From Faecalibacter sp. LW9 (GTDB lineage: Bacteria > Bacteroidota > Bacteroidia > Flavobacteriales > Weeksellaceae): a stretch of 64,000 nt of DNA. Below the pieces are notes generated by a model. That model made no database searches and was not told where the DNA came from. It was given only the letters and a program-made list of their open reading frames with translations. Both the position numbers and the translations under genes were made by a program. Location: NCBI RefSeq assembly GCF_034661295.1, contig NZ_CP141062.1, positions 372,001-436,000 on the forward strand, in the 5' to 3' direction. Every line of letters begins with the position of its first letter. The first letter of the stretch is position 1. Shown piece by piece: positions 17,879 through 27,037 of the stretch.

Positions 17879-19083
17879 CTCTTTTCTTTAACAACGTTTT
17901 CAAAAATTTCTTTTAGGCGATGTTCTTCCTTTTCCCAACAACAAGCTAAGGCAGCTTTTGTTAGCTGTTCACGATAAGCAGATTTGCCTTCGTTTAACAT
18001 CAGCATAGCAGTTTCTGCGATGTGCTTTGCATCGTGTTTTTCAATAACACGTCCAACATTGTAATGTTCAATGGTCGATTTGATTTCTGGAAGATATGTA
18101 GCTAAAATAGGAACTTTAGCCTGCATATAATCAAAAATTTTATTAGGTAAGGCATAGCGATAACTGATGCCTAAATCTTGTTCTAAACTAATACCAAGAT
18201 CGGCTAATGGAGTTATCGTTTTAAGTGTCTTAGGGGGAAGAATTCCTAAGAAAAACACTTTATCCCGTACGTTATAATAATCGACAAGTTGTTCTAATGT
18301 TTCACGGTGTGGTCCATTTCCTGCAATCCAAAAAACGCAATTTTCGGTATATTGCATCGCCTCAATCATAAATTCTAAACCTCGGCTCATATTCAGAACG
18401 CCTTGGTATAGAATTATTTTATGATTTGAAGGCACGGTTGGTAATGGAAAAAATATCAATTCTTCTTTATCATTCATTTTTTGTAAATGCGGAACATTAC
18501 GAATAATGCTTGGCTTTACATGATATTCTTTTTCAAACCATTCGGCATAGCCTTGACTTACCGTATAAAAATGTTTTTGTTTTGGGAGTAGAAAACGTTC
18601 TAATGTTTTCCAAACTCGTTTAATTTTTGGCCGTTGGCTCAGAGACGGCAGCTCAGAGAAAATTTCGTGGCTATCAAATACTAAAGGCAGATTTTTTATT
18701 TTGCTCACCAAATAGAACGGTAAAAGACTGTCTAAATCGTTAGCTAATAAAATCGTTTGTTGATCTGCCCTTAGCATAAGATAAGTGAATAATTTGAAAT
18801 TAAACTCTGCATATAATCTGAAACTTTCTTGATTCTTTAGGGGAATAATCGTCGTTTTGAACGATTTATTTAATCGGGGTTTTCCTCTTAACGTAGTTCC
18901 TATTAATTCAACTTCATAACCAAACTTCAATAAAGAATTACACACTTTATCAACTCTTTGATCCGTTTCAATATTATTTATTACCGCAGAAAGTACTTTC
19001 AATTTTTTGTGTTTTGTGTTCGACTGATTATTTACTTGGTTTAAAAATAATATAATAGAGTTGAACAAATAATAAAATTGCAT
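17875..19083 (-). CDS. Glycosyltransferase family 4 (GT-B fold)
   Basis: A protein of up to 402 residues. The C-terminal half shows the GT4 donor-site pattern: LYQGVLNMSRGLEFMIEAM, WIAGNGPHR, VFFLGILPPKTL, then LGISLEQDLGISYRYALPNKIFDYM with the catalytic Glu region, and ILATYLPEI. The ATG at 19083 overlaps the upstream membrane-protein gene by 56 nt. The family's usual first strand (KVLSAVINN) starts after residue 28, so a TTG at 19002 is an alternative start. It forms an operon with the downstream GT2 gene and the upstream small membrane protein. The product is probably an extracellular or capsular glycan (inference). Confidence 0.85.
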   Translation of the reverse strand: MQFYYLFNSIILFLNQVNNQSNTKHKKLKVLSAVINNIETDQRVDKVCNSLLKFGYEVELIGTTLRGKPRLNKSFKTTIIPLKNQESFRLYAEFNFKLFTYLMLRADQQTILLANDLDSLLPFYLVSKIKNLPLVFDSHEIFSELPSLSQRPKIKRVWKTLERFLLPKQKHFYTVSQGYAEWFEKEYHVKPSIIRNVPHLQKMNDKEELIFFPLPTVPSNHKIILYQGVLNMSRGLEFMIEAMQYTENCVFWIAGNGPHRETLEQLVDYYNVRDKVFFLGILPPKTLKTITPLADLGISLEQDLGISYRYALPNKIFDYMQAKVPILATYLPEIKSTIEHYNVGRVIEKHDAKHIAETAMLMLNEGKSAYREQLTKAALACCWEKEEHRLKEIFENVVKEKR

Positions 19084-19261
19084 TTGGAATCAACACAGGC
19101 CATGCTTCATAGATGGCAGCATAGATGACAAAGCAAATGCATCCTATTGCATTGATAATTCTAATTTTCGTAATGTTCGAAAAAAAGAACGCTAATACAA
19201 TAAATACTGATGCCAGGTAGCCAAATACATCGGCTACCGAAATGTTTGATATGAAATCCAT
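19028..19261 (-). CDS. Small inner-membrane protein (YgjV/CBU_0592-like)
   Basis: A 77-residue protein that is almost entirely hydrophobic, with three predicted membrane segments (residues 11-28, 33-50, 53-72). It resembles short integral membrane proteins of the YgjV/CBU_0592 type, of unknown function, which are sometimes mis-annotated as uroporphyrinogen decarboxylase. It begins the operon with two glycosyltransferases and overlaps the GT4 frame. A role in glycan export or lipid carriers would be speculation. Confidence 0.72.
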   Translation of the reverse strand: MDFISNISVADVFGYLASVFIVLAFFFSNITKIRIINAIGCICFVIYAAIYEAWPVLIPNAILLFVQLYYIIFKPSK

Positions 19262-19292
19262 AAAACGATAAATAAGAATGATAAAGTATAGG

Positions 19293-19300
19293 CAAAATTA
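19293..19300 (-). promoter_or_regulatory. -7 promoter element for the membrane protein-glycosyltransferase operon
   Basis: TAATTTTG on the minus strand, 31 nt before the ATG at 19261. It is back-to-back with the kdsA promoter. Confidence 0.5.
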
Positions 19301-19325
19301 ATAAAAATAGTCTAGAAGTTTTGTG

Positions 19326-19333
19326 TAAATTTG
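19326..19333 (+). promoter_or_regulatory. -7 promoter element very close to the kdsA start
   Basis: TAAATTTG ends only 4 nt before the kdsA ATG, which predicts a leaderless or nearly leaderless mRNA. No good -33 TTG was seen. Confidence 0.45.
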
Positions 19334-19337
19334 CATC

Positions 19338-20147
19338 ATGATACAAAACATATCTAACATTAAACATAAAGATTCTTCAAATTTCTTTTTAATCGCTGGA
19401 CCATGTGCGATTGAGAATGAAGATATGGCTTTGCAAATCGCTGAGCGTGTGATTACGATAACAGATAAATTAAATATTCCTTATATTTTTAAAGGATCAT
19501 TTAAGAAAGCCAATCGTTCTCGCATTGATAGCTTCACAGGAATTGGAGATGAGGAAGCATTGAAAATTTTACGTAAAGTAGGTGAAACTTTTGATGTACC
19601 AACAACTACAGATATTCATGAACCATATCATGCAGAAATGGCTGCAGCATATGTAGATGTATTACAAATTCCTGCTTTTTTAGTGCGTCAAACAGATTTA
19701 GTAGTGGCGGCTGCTAAAACAGGTAAACATGTTACATTAAAGAAAGGCCAATTCTTATCACCTGAAGCCATGCAATTTCCAGTACAGAAAGTTACAGATT
19801 CAGGAAATAACAATGTAGCTATTATCGAACGTGGTACAATGTTAGGATATGGAGATTTAGTTGTAGACTACCGTGGGATTCCGGTGATGCAAAATTATGC
19901 TCCCGTTATTTTGGATGTAACTCACTCTTTACAACAGCCTAATCAAGCGTCTGGTGTAACAGGAGGAAAACCTGAGTTGATCGAAACTATTGCGAAAGCA
20001 GGTATTGCCGTTGGAGCAGATGGTTTATTTATTGAAACACATCCCGATCCAAAGAATGCCAAAAGTGATGGAGCAAACATGCTTCAATTGGATTTATTAG
20101 AAGGATTATTAGAAAAACTTGTTCGCGTAAGACAAGTTGTTATCTAA
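19338..20147 (+). CDS. kdsA: 3-deoxy-8-phosphooctulonate synthase
   Basis: A 269-residue TIM-barrel enzyme that condenses phosphoenolpyruvate and arabinose 5-phosphate to Kdo-8-phosphate, committing carbon to the lipopolysaccharide inner core. Seen: FKGSFKKANRSR, TTDIHEPYHAEMAAAYVDVLQIPAFLVRQTDL, KKGQFLSPEAM and FIETHPDPKNAKSDG. The early CAIENED has Ala-Ile-Glu after Cys, and the gene has the normal family length from this ATG. It acts in the same pathway as waaA at 58.8 kb. Confidence 0.96.
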   Translation: MIQNISNIKHKDSSNFFLIAGPCAIENEDMALQIAERVITITDKLNIPYIFKGSFKKANRSRIDSFTGIGDEEALKILRKVGETFDVPTTTDIHEPYHAEMAAAYVDVLQIPAFLVRQTDLVVAAAKTGKHVTLKKGQFLSPEAMQFPVQKVTDSGNNNVAIIERGTMLGYGDLVVDYRGIPVMQNYAPVILDVTHSLQQPNQASGVTGGKPELIETIAKAGIAVGADGLFIETHPDPKNAKSDGANMLQLDLLEGLLEKLVRVRQVVI

Positions 20148-20168
20148 TTGGTTTTAAAATATTTATTA

Positions 20169-20215
20169 TTTCTCAATGTTTGAAAACTTTTTTTCGAGCA
20201 TTGAGAAATTTATTT
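20169..20215 (+). terminator. Hairpin after kdsA, probable terminator
   Basis: Long inverted repeat TTTCTCAATG / CATTGAGAAA (20169-20178, 20199-20208), with further inner pairing GAAAA/TTTTC and a T-rich but interrupted tail. Confidence 0.6.
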
Positions 20216-20246
20216 AAACTCTTTTTTGAAGAGTGCTTGATATCGA

Positions 20247-21608
20247 ATGAACAATTTAATTCAGAAATATAATATTCCAGGACCACGATACACCAGTTAT
20301 CCAACGGTGCCATTTTGGGATGAAGCCGAATTTACGAAAGAGCAATGGGTAAAAACTTTTCAACAATCATTTGTTGAAAGTAATGAAACAGAGGGTATTT
20401 CCTTGTACATACATTTACCGTATTGCGAGTCATTGTGTACATTTTGTGCATGTAATAAGCGTATTACAAAACAACATTCGGTAGAAGAACCTTATATTGC
20501 AACAGTTCTTAAGGAATGGCAGTTATATTTAAATATGATGCCTTCCAAACCTGTTATTAAGGAAATTCATTTAGGTGGTGGAACGCCAACCTTTTTCTCA
20601 CCTGAGAATTTGAGAATATTATTAGAAGGAATTATTAAAACCTCAATTGTTGCTGATGGACATGAATTCAGTTTAGAAGGACATCCTAACAATACAACAA
20701 GAGAGCATTTACAAGTATTGTTCGATTTGGGCTTTCGTCGTGTTTCTTATGGTGTACAAGATTACGATTTAAAGGTACAAAATGCTATTCATCGTATACA
20801 GCCATTTGAACAAGTTAAAAGAGCAACAGAAGAAGCTCGAGAAATTGGATATACTTCAATTTCGCACGATTTAGTTTTTGGCTTGCCTCATCAAACTTTA
20901 CAGGGGATGATGGAGACAATTAATAAAACAAAAGAACTAAATCCGGATCGAATTTCTTTCTACAGTTATGCACATGTGCCGTGGATTAAAGGAGTAGGGC
21001 AAAGAGGTTTCTTAGAAGAAGATTTGCCGTCTCCAGAATTGAAACGTGAGTTGTATGAAACAGGAAAGAAAATGTTCGAGGAAATGAACTATTTCGAAAT
21101 TGGAATGGATCATTTTGCTTTAGAACATGACTCGATGTATCAATCGATGGAAAACAAATCATTACATCGTAATTTTATGGGGTATTCGTCCTCAAAAACA
21201 CAAGTAATGATTGGATTAGGTGTTTCGTCGATTAGCGATTCTTGGTACAGTTTTGCTCAAAATGAGAAAACTGTAGAAGAATATCAGGCTTCGATTAATA
21301 AAGGAGAATTATCTGTTTACAGAGGACATATCCTAACGGCAGAAGATTTAGTGATACGCCGTCATATTTTAAATTTGATGTGCAACATGGAAACTTCTTG
21401 GGAGGATGATAAAATGAAATTTAACGGAATCGATCAAGTCAAATCGATGCTGAAAGGAATGGAAGACGATGATTTAATCATCATCGGTGAAAATGGAATT
21501 GTTGTAAAAGAGCAAGGTCGTCCTTTTGTTCGTAACGTTTGTATGTCTTTTGACTTGCGAATGTTGGAGAAAGAACCTGAGACGCGTTTATTTTCTATGA
21601 CAATTTAA
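20247..21608 (+). CDS. hemN: Oxygen-independent coproporphyrinogen III dehydrogenase
   Basis: A 453-residue radical-SAM enzyme that oxidatively decarboxylates coproporphyrinogen III to protoporphyrinogen IX for haem synthesis without oxygen. The 4Fe-4S/SAM motif CxxxCxxC is Cys60, Cys64, Cys67 (CESLCTFC) with an extra Cys69, as in true HemN. GGGTPTFF and EGHPNNTT follow in order. The N-terminal YNIPGPRYTSYP is diagnostic of HemN rather than HemW. Confidence 0.96.
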   Translation: MNNLIQKYNIPGPRYTSYPTVPFWDEAEFTKEQWVKTFQQSFVESNETEGISLYIHLPYCESLCTFCACNKRITKQHSVEEPYIATVLKEWQLYLNMMPSKPVIKEIHLGGGTPTFFSPENLRILLEGIIKTSIVADGHEFSLEGHPNNTTREHLQVLFDLGFRRVSYGVQDYDLKVQNAIHRIQPFEQVKRATEEAREIGYTSISHDLVFGLPHQTLQGMMETINKTKELNPDRISFYSYAHVPWIKGVGQRGFLEEDLPSPELKRELYETGKKMFEEMNYFEIGMDHFALEHDSMYQSMENKSLHRNFMGYSSSKTQVMIGLGVSSISDSWYSFAQNEKTVEEYQASINKGELSVYRGHILTAEDLVIRRHILNLMCNMETSWEDDKMKFNGIDQVKSMLKGMEDDDLIIIGENGIVVKEQGRPFVRNVCMSFDLRMLEKEPETRLFSMTI

Positions 21609-21643
21609 TTTTCGAAAATTTTTGCAAGCTTTATCCAAAATAG

Positions 21644-21651
21644 TATATTTG
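21644..21651 (+). promoter_or_regulatory. Promoter for hpt-adk
   Basis: TATATTTG with TTTTTG exactly 19 nt upstream (ending at 21624), a complete Bacteroidota -33/-7 pair. The hpt ATG is 13 nt downstream. Confidence 0.65.
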
Positions 21652-21664
21652 AATATCTTAAAAA

Positions 21665-22201
21665 ATGAATGAAATAGAAATTCACGGTAAAAAATTTATA
21701 CCGTACATTGCTTTTGAAGAAATTGAACATGCAATCAAAGACATGGCGAACAAAGTGTACGATGAGTACAAAGATGAAACGCCAATCTTTATTGGAGTTT
21801 TAAACGGGGTTGTGATGTTCATGAGTGATTTCTTAAAACAATATCCAGGTGAATGTGAGATCTCTTTCTTAAAATTAAAATCTTACGAAGGAACAGAATC
21901 TACAGGGAAAATTCAAATCCAAATGGATATCCCAATGAATGTAGAAGGACGTCACGTGATTATTTTAGAGGATATTGTTGATACTGGAAATACGTTAGTT
22001 GAATTACACCGTATTCTAAAAGAGAAAAATGTAAAATCTTTAAAAGTAGCGACTTTATTATTCAAACCAGATGCTTACAAAAAAGACTTAGAAGTTGATT
22101 TAGTAGGTATTTCTATTCCAGACAAATTTGTAGTGGGGTACGGTTTAGATTACGACGGATACGGAAGAAATTTACCGGATATTTATCAAATAAAATCATA
22201 A
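21665..22201 (+). CDS. hpt: Hypoxanthine phosphoribosyltransferase
   Basis: A 178-residue type I phosphoribosyltransferase for purine salvage (hypoxanthine or guanine plus PRPP to IMP or GMP). The PRPP loop is VIILEDIVDTGNTL. FIGVLNGVVMFMSDF and LKLKSYEGTESTG fit the HPRT family, and the C-terminal VGYGLDYDGYGRNLPDIY is typical. It is 6 nt upstream of adk, making a nucleotide-metabolism operon. Confidence 0.94.
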   Translation: MNEIEIHGKKFIPYIAFEEIEHAIKDMANKVYDEYKDETPIFIGVLNGVVMFMSDFLKQYPGECEISFLKLKSYEGTESTGKIQIQMDIPMNVEGRHVIILEDIVDTGNTLVELHRILKEKNVKSLKVATLLFKPDAYKKDLEVDLVGISIPDKFVVGYGLDYDGYGRNLPDIYQIKS

Positions 22202-22207
22202 AAAAAA

Positions 22208-22786
22208 ATGCTAAACATCGTATTGTTCGGCCCTCCTGGTAGTGGGAAAGGAACACAAGCTAAATTCTTAGAAGAAAAATATTTAACTTCTCAAATCTCT
22301 ACTGGAGATTTATTTCGTTACAACTTAAAAAATGAAACGGAATTAGGGAAATTAGCTCAATCTTATATGGATAAAGGGCAATTGGTTCCTGATGAAGTAA
22401 CAACGAATATGTTAGTGGATCATTTAGATAATAATCCAAATGAAAACGGTTACATTTTCGACGGTTATCCAAGAACAACAGCTCAAGCCCAAGAATTAGA
22501 TAAAATTTTAGCTGATAAATATAACCAAGAAGTAACGGTAACGTTAGCTTTAGTGGTTGAAGATGAAATCTTAGTAGAACGTTTGTTAGAACGTGGTAAA
22601 ACTTCGGGACGTGCAGATGATGTTGATGAAACAATTATCCGTAACCGTATCAAAGAATACTACGAAAAAACAGCGATTGTTGCTGAGCATTTTAAAGCGC
22701 AAGGTAAATGGGTGGAAATTGACGGAGTAGGTTCAATTGAAGACATTACCAATAAATTATTTGCTGCAGTTGATGCTGCAAAATAA
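22208..22786 (+). CDS. adk: Adenylate kinase
   Basis: A 192-residue enzyme that interconverts ATP + AMP and 2 ADP. P-loop FGPPGSGKGTQ, NMP-binding STGDLFR, DGYPRTTAQA, and a short LID segment (LLERGKTSGRADD) without the four-Cys zinc site, so it is the short-LID form. It is the second gene of the hpt-adk unit and ends at a strong terminator. Confidence 0.96.
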   Translation: MLNIVLFGPPGSGKGTQAKFLEEKYLTSQISTGDLFRYNLKNETELGKLAQSYMDKGQLVPDEVTTNMLVDHLDNNPNENGYIFDGYPRTTAQAQELDKILADKYNQEVTVTLALVVEDEILVERLLERGKTSGRADDVDETIIRNRIKEYYEKTAIVAEHFKAQGKWVEIDGVGSIEDITNKLFAAVDAAK

Positions 22787-22814
22787 GAAAAAGTTAATCA
22801 AACTTTTATATATG

Positions 22815-22846
22815 AAAAACCTCAACGATTGTGTTGAGGTTTTTTT
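22815..22846. terminator. Bidirectional terminator between adk and pyrD
   Basis: Stem AAAAACCTCAAC / GTTGAGGTTTTT with loop GATTGT, between convergent genes. Confidence 0.88.
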
Positions 22847-22865
22847 ATGGGATTTAATGGTGTAT

Positions 22866-23891
22866 TTATTTGATTAATTTTTCACAAATCGATTTGGCTA
22901 ATCCAGGTCCTTCATAAATAAACCCGGTATAGATTTGAACAAGGCTTGCACCAGCGTCTAATTTTTCAAGCGCATCTTCTGCTGAATGAATACCACCGAC
23001 TCCAATAATTGGGAAAGCTTTGTTAGATTTTTCTGAAAGATATCGAATAACTTCAGTAGATCGTTCTTTTAAGGGTTTTCCGCTTACTCCACCAGCTTCC
23101 TGCACAATTTTTGGATCAGATTTCAGTCCTTCTCTTTCAATGGTCGTATTCGTAGCAATAACACCAGCAATCTTTGTTTCAGTCACAATTTCGATGATAT
23201 CATCCAATTGTTCATTGGTTAAATCTGGAGCAATTTTTAATAAAATTGGCTTGGGATTTTCTTTGATTCCGTTATGTCTTTGTAAAGTATATAACAAATC
23301 CATTAAAGGTTCTTTTTCTTGTAAAGCACGTAAATTTGGTGTATTTGGGGAACTGACATTCACAACAAAATAATCCACTTCATCAAATAATGCATTAAAA
23401 CAAATCACATAATCATTTGTCGCTTGTTCGTTTGGTGTAACTTTATTTTTACCAATGTTTCCACCAATAATATAATGTTCGCGATGTTGCAAACGACGAA
23501 TTTGTTTTACGGCATAATCGACACCTTTGTTATTAAACCCCATTCGGTTAATAATCGCTTCATCTTCCACTAATCGAAACATGCGAGGCGCTTCATTTCC
23601 GGGTTGAGGTTTAGGTGTTACAGTTCCTATTTCGATGAATCCAAATCCAAAATGGCTCAATTCTTTGATGTATTCTCCATTTTTATCAAACCCTGCAGCT
23701 AAGCCCACTGGATTTTTAAATTTGATTCCGAAAACTTCACGTTCTAATGAAGGGTGATTTAAAGTAAATTTTTTGGTTAATAGTTTATCAATACCAGGAA
23801 AATTCGCGTAATTTCTTAATTGACGCGTTACGAAGTGGTGTGCATCTTCTGGTTGTAACTGGAAAAGAATGTTTTTGATTTGCTTGTACAT
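22866..23891 (-). CDS. pyrD: Dihydroorotate dehydrogenase (quinone), class 2
   Basis: Flavoenzyme that oxidises dihydroorotate to orotate with quinone in pyrimidine synthesis, associated with the inner membrane through its N-terminal helix. Seen: [46 protein letters not shown], the catalytic-loop [12 protein letters not shown] and GGVSGKPL near the C-terminus. The frame extends nine codons upstream to an ATG at 23918, but [10 protein letters not shown] at 23891 matches the family start and lies just after a -7 element. Length from there is 341 residues. Confidence 0.95.
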   Translation of the reverse strand: MYKQIKNILFQLQPEDAHHFVTRQLRNYANFPGIDKLLTKKFTLNHPSLEREVFGIKFKNPVGLAAGFDKNGEYIKELSHFGFGFIEIGTVTPKPQPGNEAPRMFRLVEDEAIINRMGFNNKGVDYAVKQIRRLQHREHYIIGGNIGKNKVTPNEQATNDYVICFNALFDEVDYFVVNVSSPNTPNLRALQEKEPLMDLLYTLQRHNGIKENPKPILLKIAPDLTNEQLDDIIEIVTETKIAGVIATNTTIEREGLKSDPKIVQEAGGVSGKPLKERSTEVIRYLSEKSNKAFPIIGVGGIHSAEDALEKLDAGASLVQIYTGFIYEGPGLAKSICEKLIK

Positions 23892-23895
23892 GTTG

Positions 23896-23903
23896 CAAAA
23901 ATA
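23896..23903 (-). promoter_or_regulatory. -7 promoter element 4 nt before the pyrD start
   Basis: On the minus strand TATTTTTG-CAAC-ATG, the same geometry as at kdsA. It suggests a leaderless transcript. Confidence 0.45.
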
Positions 23904-23918
23904 AACAATACTATTCAC

Positions 23919-24272
23919 TCTTAATATTCGTTGGAAAATTTATTCTTGTGTTTTGTTTCAATGAGCTCTAACGATAAAAAAAATTAAGATTAGAATGGAG
24001 TAATTTAATCGGGATTATAAATGTGTAATCGTTTGATTTTATGATAATACAAATTGAAAAATAGAATTAAAAAGGGATTTCGATTAATTTAAATTAGGGG
24101 ATGAATTTCAAATTTTACAAATCTCGTAAATCTTTTACGGAAACGTTCAATTCATTTTTCATTATTTTAAATAAAGGGCTTCGATGACAGAAGTACAAAT
24201 TGTTTTATTTCAATACATAATCGATGAGTTAAAATAGATTCAACAAGATTTTATTATAAGGCTGATAAATCG
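23919..24272. other. Intergenic region between pyrD and obgE
   Basis: About 350 bp of AT-rich DNA with no convincing gene. It contains a 28-codon frame at 24101-24187 (+), too short and featureless to call, and a small hairpin CGTAAA-TCT-TTTACG inside that frame. Confidence 0.4.
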
Positions 24273-24280
24273 TATTTTTG
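24273..24280 (+). promoter_or_regulatory. -7 promoter element for obgE
   Basis: TATTTTTG followed by C, 28 nt before the obgE ATG. No -33 TTG at the usual distance. Confidence 0.5.
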
Positions 24281-24308
24281 CAGACTAATTATCAAAAAAG
24301 AAAAATTT

Positions 24309-25277
24309 ATGCAATCAAATTTTGTTGACTACGTAAAAATTCATTGTAAAAGTGGACACGGTGGAGCGGGTTCAGCAAGTTTGCATCGCGAAAAATATAT
24401 CGATAAAGGAGGTCCAGATGGTGGAGATGGAGGTCGTGGAGGACACATCATTTTAAGAGGTAATGCCAACCTTTGGACTTTATTGGAATTTAAATTCTCT
24501 AAACACTTCCGTGCACAACATGGAGGTCGCGGAGGTAAATCTCGTTCTACAGGTTACGACGGAGAAGATATTATCTTAAATGTTCCAATTGGTGTAATTG
24601 CTCGTGATGAAGATGGAGAAATCGTTGGGGAGATTACAGAAGATGGACAAGAAATTATCTTAAAACGCGGTGGTAAAGGTGGTCTAGGGAACTGGCACTT
24701 TAGATCGGCTACTCGTCAAACTCCTCGTTATGCACAACCAGGTTTAGATGGTGAAGAAGGATGGGTAACCTTAGAATTAAAAGTGTTAGCTGATGTAGGT
24801 TTAGTCGGGTTTCCGAATGCAGGAAAATCTACATTATTATCTGTTTTATCAGCTGCAAAACCTAAAATTGCAGATTATGCCTTTACAACATTAACGCCTA
24901 ACTTAGGAATTGTAAAATACCGTGATCACCAATCATTTATTATGGCAGATATTCCTGGTATTATTGAAGGAGCTGCAGAAGGTAAAGGTTTAGGTCATCG
25001 ATTTTTACGCCATATTGAACGAAATTCAACTTTATTGTTTATGATTCCTGCTGATGCAGAAGATTATGCAAAAGAGTATGAAATTTTATTGAATGAGTTA
25101 CGTAAATTCAATCCAGAATTATTAGACAAGGAACGTGTTTTAGCAGTTACAAAGTCAGATATGTTGGATGATGAATTAAAAGCTGAAATTTCAGCTCAAT
25201 TGCCAAAAGATATCGAAACCGTATTTATTTCTGCTGTTGCGCATCAAGGATTGACAGAATTAAAAGATATTATTTAA
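24309..25277 (+). CDS. obgE: Obg-family GTPase
   Basis: A 322-residue essential GTPase that associates with the large ribosomal subunit. The Gly-rich Obg domain is unmistakable (residues 1-157, [24 protein letters not shown]). The G domain carries G1 GFPNAGKST (about 167-175), G3 DIPGIIEGA and the G4 motif TKSD. It ends soon after the G domain, so the optional OCT domain is absent, as in other flavobacteria. Confidence 0.96.
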   Translation: MQSNFVDYVKIHCKSGHGGAGSASLHREKYIDKGGPDGGDGGRGGHIILRGNANLWTLLEFKFSKHFRAQHGGRGGKSRSTGYDGEDIILNVPIGVIARDEDGEIVGEITEDGQEIILKRGGKGGLGNWHFRSATRQTPRYAQPGLDGEEGWVTLELKVLADVGLVGFPNAGKSTLLSVLSAAKPKIADYAFTTLTPNLGIVKYRDHQSFIMADIPGIIEGAAEGKGLGHRFLRHIERNSTLLFMIPADAEDYAKEYEILLNELRKFNPELLDKERVLAVTKSDMLDDELKAEISAQLPKDIETVFISAVAHQGLTELKDII

Positions 25278-25314
25278 GTTAAATTCTTAATTTAAATTAA
25301 TAAGATATAAGATT

Positions 25315-25635
25315 ATGTTTGGAAACTTCGGAAACATCATGGAAATGATGGGGAAAATCAACTCATTTAAAGACAAATTTACAGGGTTAAAAGATGAGTT
25401 AGAAAACGAAACATTCACAACTACATCTGCTGATGGTACAGTTAAAATTACAATGTCTAAATTGGCAACAATTAAAGATATTGAATTAGCTGAAGGAATG
25501 GAAAAGGAGCAAATTGAAGATATGTTAGTAATGACATTAAACAAAGCGCTAGAACAAGTAAAAACAGAAGCCATTGCGAAAGCGAAAAAAACGGCTCAAG
25601 ATAATTTACCAAGTATTCCTGGAATGCCATTCTAA
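25315..25635 (+). CDS. YbaB/EbfC-family nucleoid-associated protein
   Basis: A 106-residue protein of the YbaB fold, which dimerises through helices and binds DNA. The charged N-terminal helix, the central TTTSADGTVKITMS strand pair and the C-terminal KALEQVKTEAIAKAKK helix match the family. It is usually linked to dnaX-recR, but here it follows obgE by 37 nt and probably shares its transcript. Confidence 0.88.
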   Translation: MFGNFGNIMEMMGKINSFKDKFTGLKDELENETFTTTSADGTVKITMSKLATIKDIELAEGMEKEQIEDMLVMTLNKALEQVKTEAIAKAKKTAQDNLPSIPGMPF

Positions 25636-25654
25636 GAATTACAAAAGATTTAAC

Positions 25655-25683
25655 AAAAGGTGCTATTTTTTAGCACCTTTTTT
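25655..25683 (+). terminator. Intrinsic terminator after the ybaB-like gene
   Basis: Stem AAAAGGTGCTA / TAGCACCTTTT with loop TTTTT, followed by T. Confidence 0.88.
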
Positions 25684-25760
25684 GTTATAGATTACTCATA
25701 AATGGGTATTTCAAGGTTGAGAAACGCCTTATAAATTTGTTATTTTAAACATTGTTGTGT

Positions 25761-26180
25761 ATGAAAAGTCCATTAAAGTTTTCCATTTTTATGTTTATGC
25801 TGCTGATCCTATTTAGTTTCACAGACTTTCTTCAAGAAAAAATAAAAATTATTCGCTACACTAAAACAACGAATGGGTTCTTAGTTGTTGAATATTCCGA
25901 TGGAGTTATCAAAAAGCAAGTCAAACGCAATCAAATTATGGTGTATAATTTGCCATTTGCTGATAAAAATACCATCGAGAAAGAAATTACACAATTAAAT
26001 TTTCATCACATTCAGAATGAAATTGACTCTGTTATTGTCCAAAAGCCAATTCCTGCAGTAGCCAATATGTATATGTTTATTAAAGGATCAGATACCATAA
26101 AAACAGGATTTTTTTCAAAAGAACAAACACCTCAAGCTTTGAGAAAACTAGATTTTTTATTGCATCAAAATCGCAAATAA
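25761..26180 (+). CDS. Hypothetical membrane-anchored or secreted protein
   Basis: A 139-residue protein with a hydrophobic N-terminal segment (residues 6-22) that is either a signal peptide or an anchor, and a mixed alpha/beta domain with several Lys-rich stretches. A TTG three codons upstream opens the same frame, but the ATG at 25761 is the natural start. No family recognised. It lies between the ybaB terminator and the convergent rhomboid gene. Confidence 0.65.
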   Translation: MKSPLKFSIFMFMLLILFSFTDFLQEKIKIIRYTKTTNGFLVVEYSDGVIKKQVKRNQIMVYNLPFADKNTIEKEITQLNFHHIQNEIDSVIVQKPIPAVANMYMFIKGSDTIKTGFFSKEQTPQALRKLDFLLHQNRK

Positions 26181-26192
26181 TTTATCGTATTG

Positions 26193-27002
26193 TTATTTTA
26201 ATTGTTGTGGTAAATCGTCTGATTTCGTTTGTTGATTGAATGGCTCTGAAGCTGTTTCTTCATTAGAATTTAGCATACGATCAGGGAAATTAAGATCCAA
26301 ATAACGTTGCCATAACTCTTCTTCGCAAGGATCAAAATAATTTTCATCCTCCCATTTCGGTTTTTGTTTTTTAGGTCCAACATTTCGAAATAAATAAGCA
26401 AAGAATGCACCCACTAGAAATCCACTAAGATGCCCTTCCCATGAAATAGGATTATTTCCTAAATTGGCACTGGGTAAAAATTCTTCAGGTATCACTCCCC
26501 AAAACATTCCTCCATACAAAAGAATGACAATAGCAGAAATAGCCATCAGTCCTCTCTCTTTACGGATTAATCCTGAAAATAAAATAAATGAGGCTAACAT
26601 ATAAACAATTCCACTGGCTCCGATATGACATCCAATCGAATCATCCATAAAGGGTGGATTTCCGATTAACCATAATAATGAACCAGAAATTATCCATCCA
26701 AAGAACAATACATAATAGGCTAATCGACCATACATCAATAACGCTATAAAACTTAAAAATAATAGAGGAAAAGTATTGCTTAATAAATGTGTCCATCCAG
26801 AATGAAATAATGGAGAAAGTAATATCCCTTTTAATCCATATAGCGTTCTTGGTACAACCCCATAACAATCGTTTAATCCCATACCGCTATTTTCGATCAG
26901 GAAAATAATCCAAATGGTAGAGATTAGAAACAAAGGAATTACAAGAGTTTTCTTAGGTAATGGGTAGGCCATAATGCATGATTTAGAACAATGAATTGTC
27001 AT
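26193..27002 (-). CDS. Rhomboid-family intramembrane serine protease
   Basis: A 269-residue polytopic membrane protein with about six membrane segments. The catalytic Ser is in GASG (Ser130) and the His in WEGHLSGFLVG (His191). The conserved HSGWTHLLSNTFPL in the second segment gives the oxyanion and gate region. The C-terminal ~60 residues are soluble and acidic. An internal Met at codon 11 (MAYPLPKK) may be the real start. Active-site residues are complete, so it should be a working protease; its substrate is unknown. Confidence 0.92.
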   Translation of the reverse strand: MTIHCSKSCIMAYPLPKKTLVIPLFLISTIWIIFLIENSGMGLNDCYGVVPRTLYGLKGILLSPLFHSGWTHLLSNTFPLLFLSFIALLMYGRLAYYVLFFGWIISGSLLWLIGNPPFMDDSIGCHIGASGIVYMLASFILFSGLIRKERGLMAISAIVILLYGGMFWGVIPEEFLPSANLGNNPISWEGHLSGFLVGAFFAYLFRNVGPKKQKPKWEDENYFDPCEEELWQRYLDLNFPDRMLNSNEETASEPFNQQTKSDDLPQQLK

Positions 27003-27037
27003 AAATCATTCCTAAGGATTTTATCTGCCAAAAATGG

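Noticed and set aside
24101-24187. 28-codon frame before obgE
   Set aside because: Too short, no recognisable motif, and it overlaps a small hairpin; no evidence of translation.
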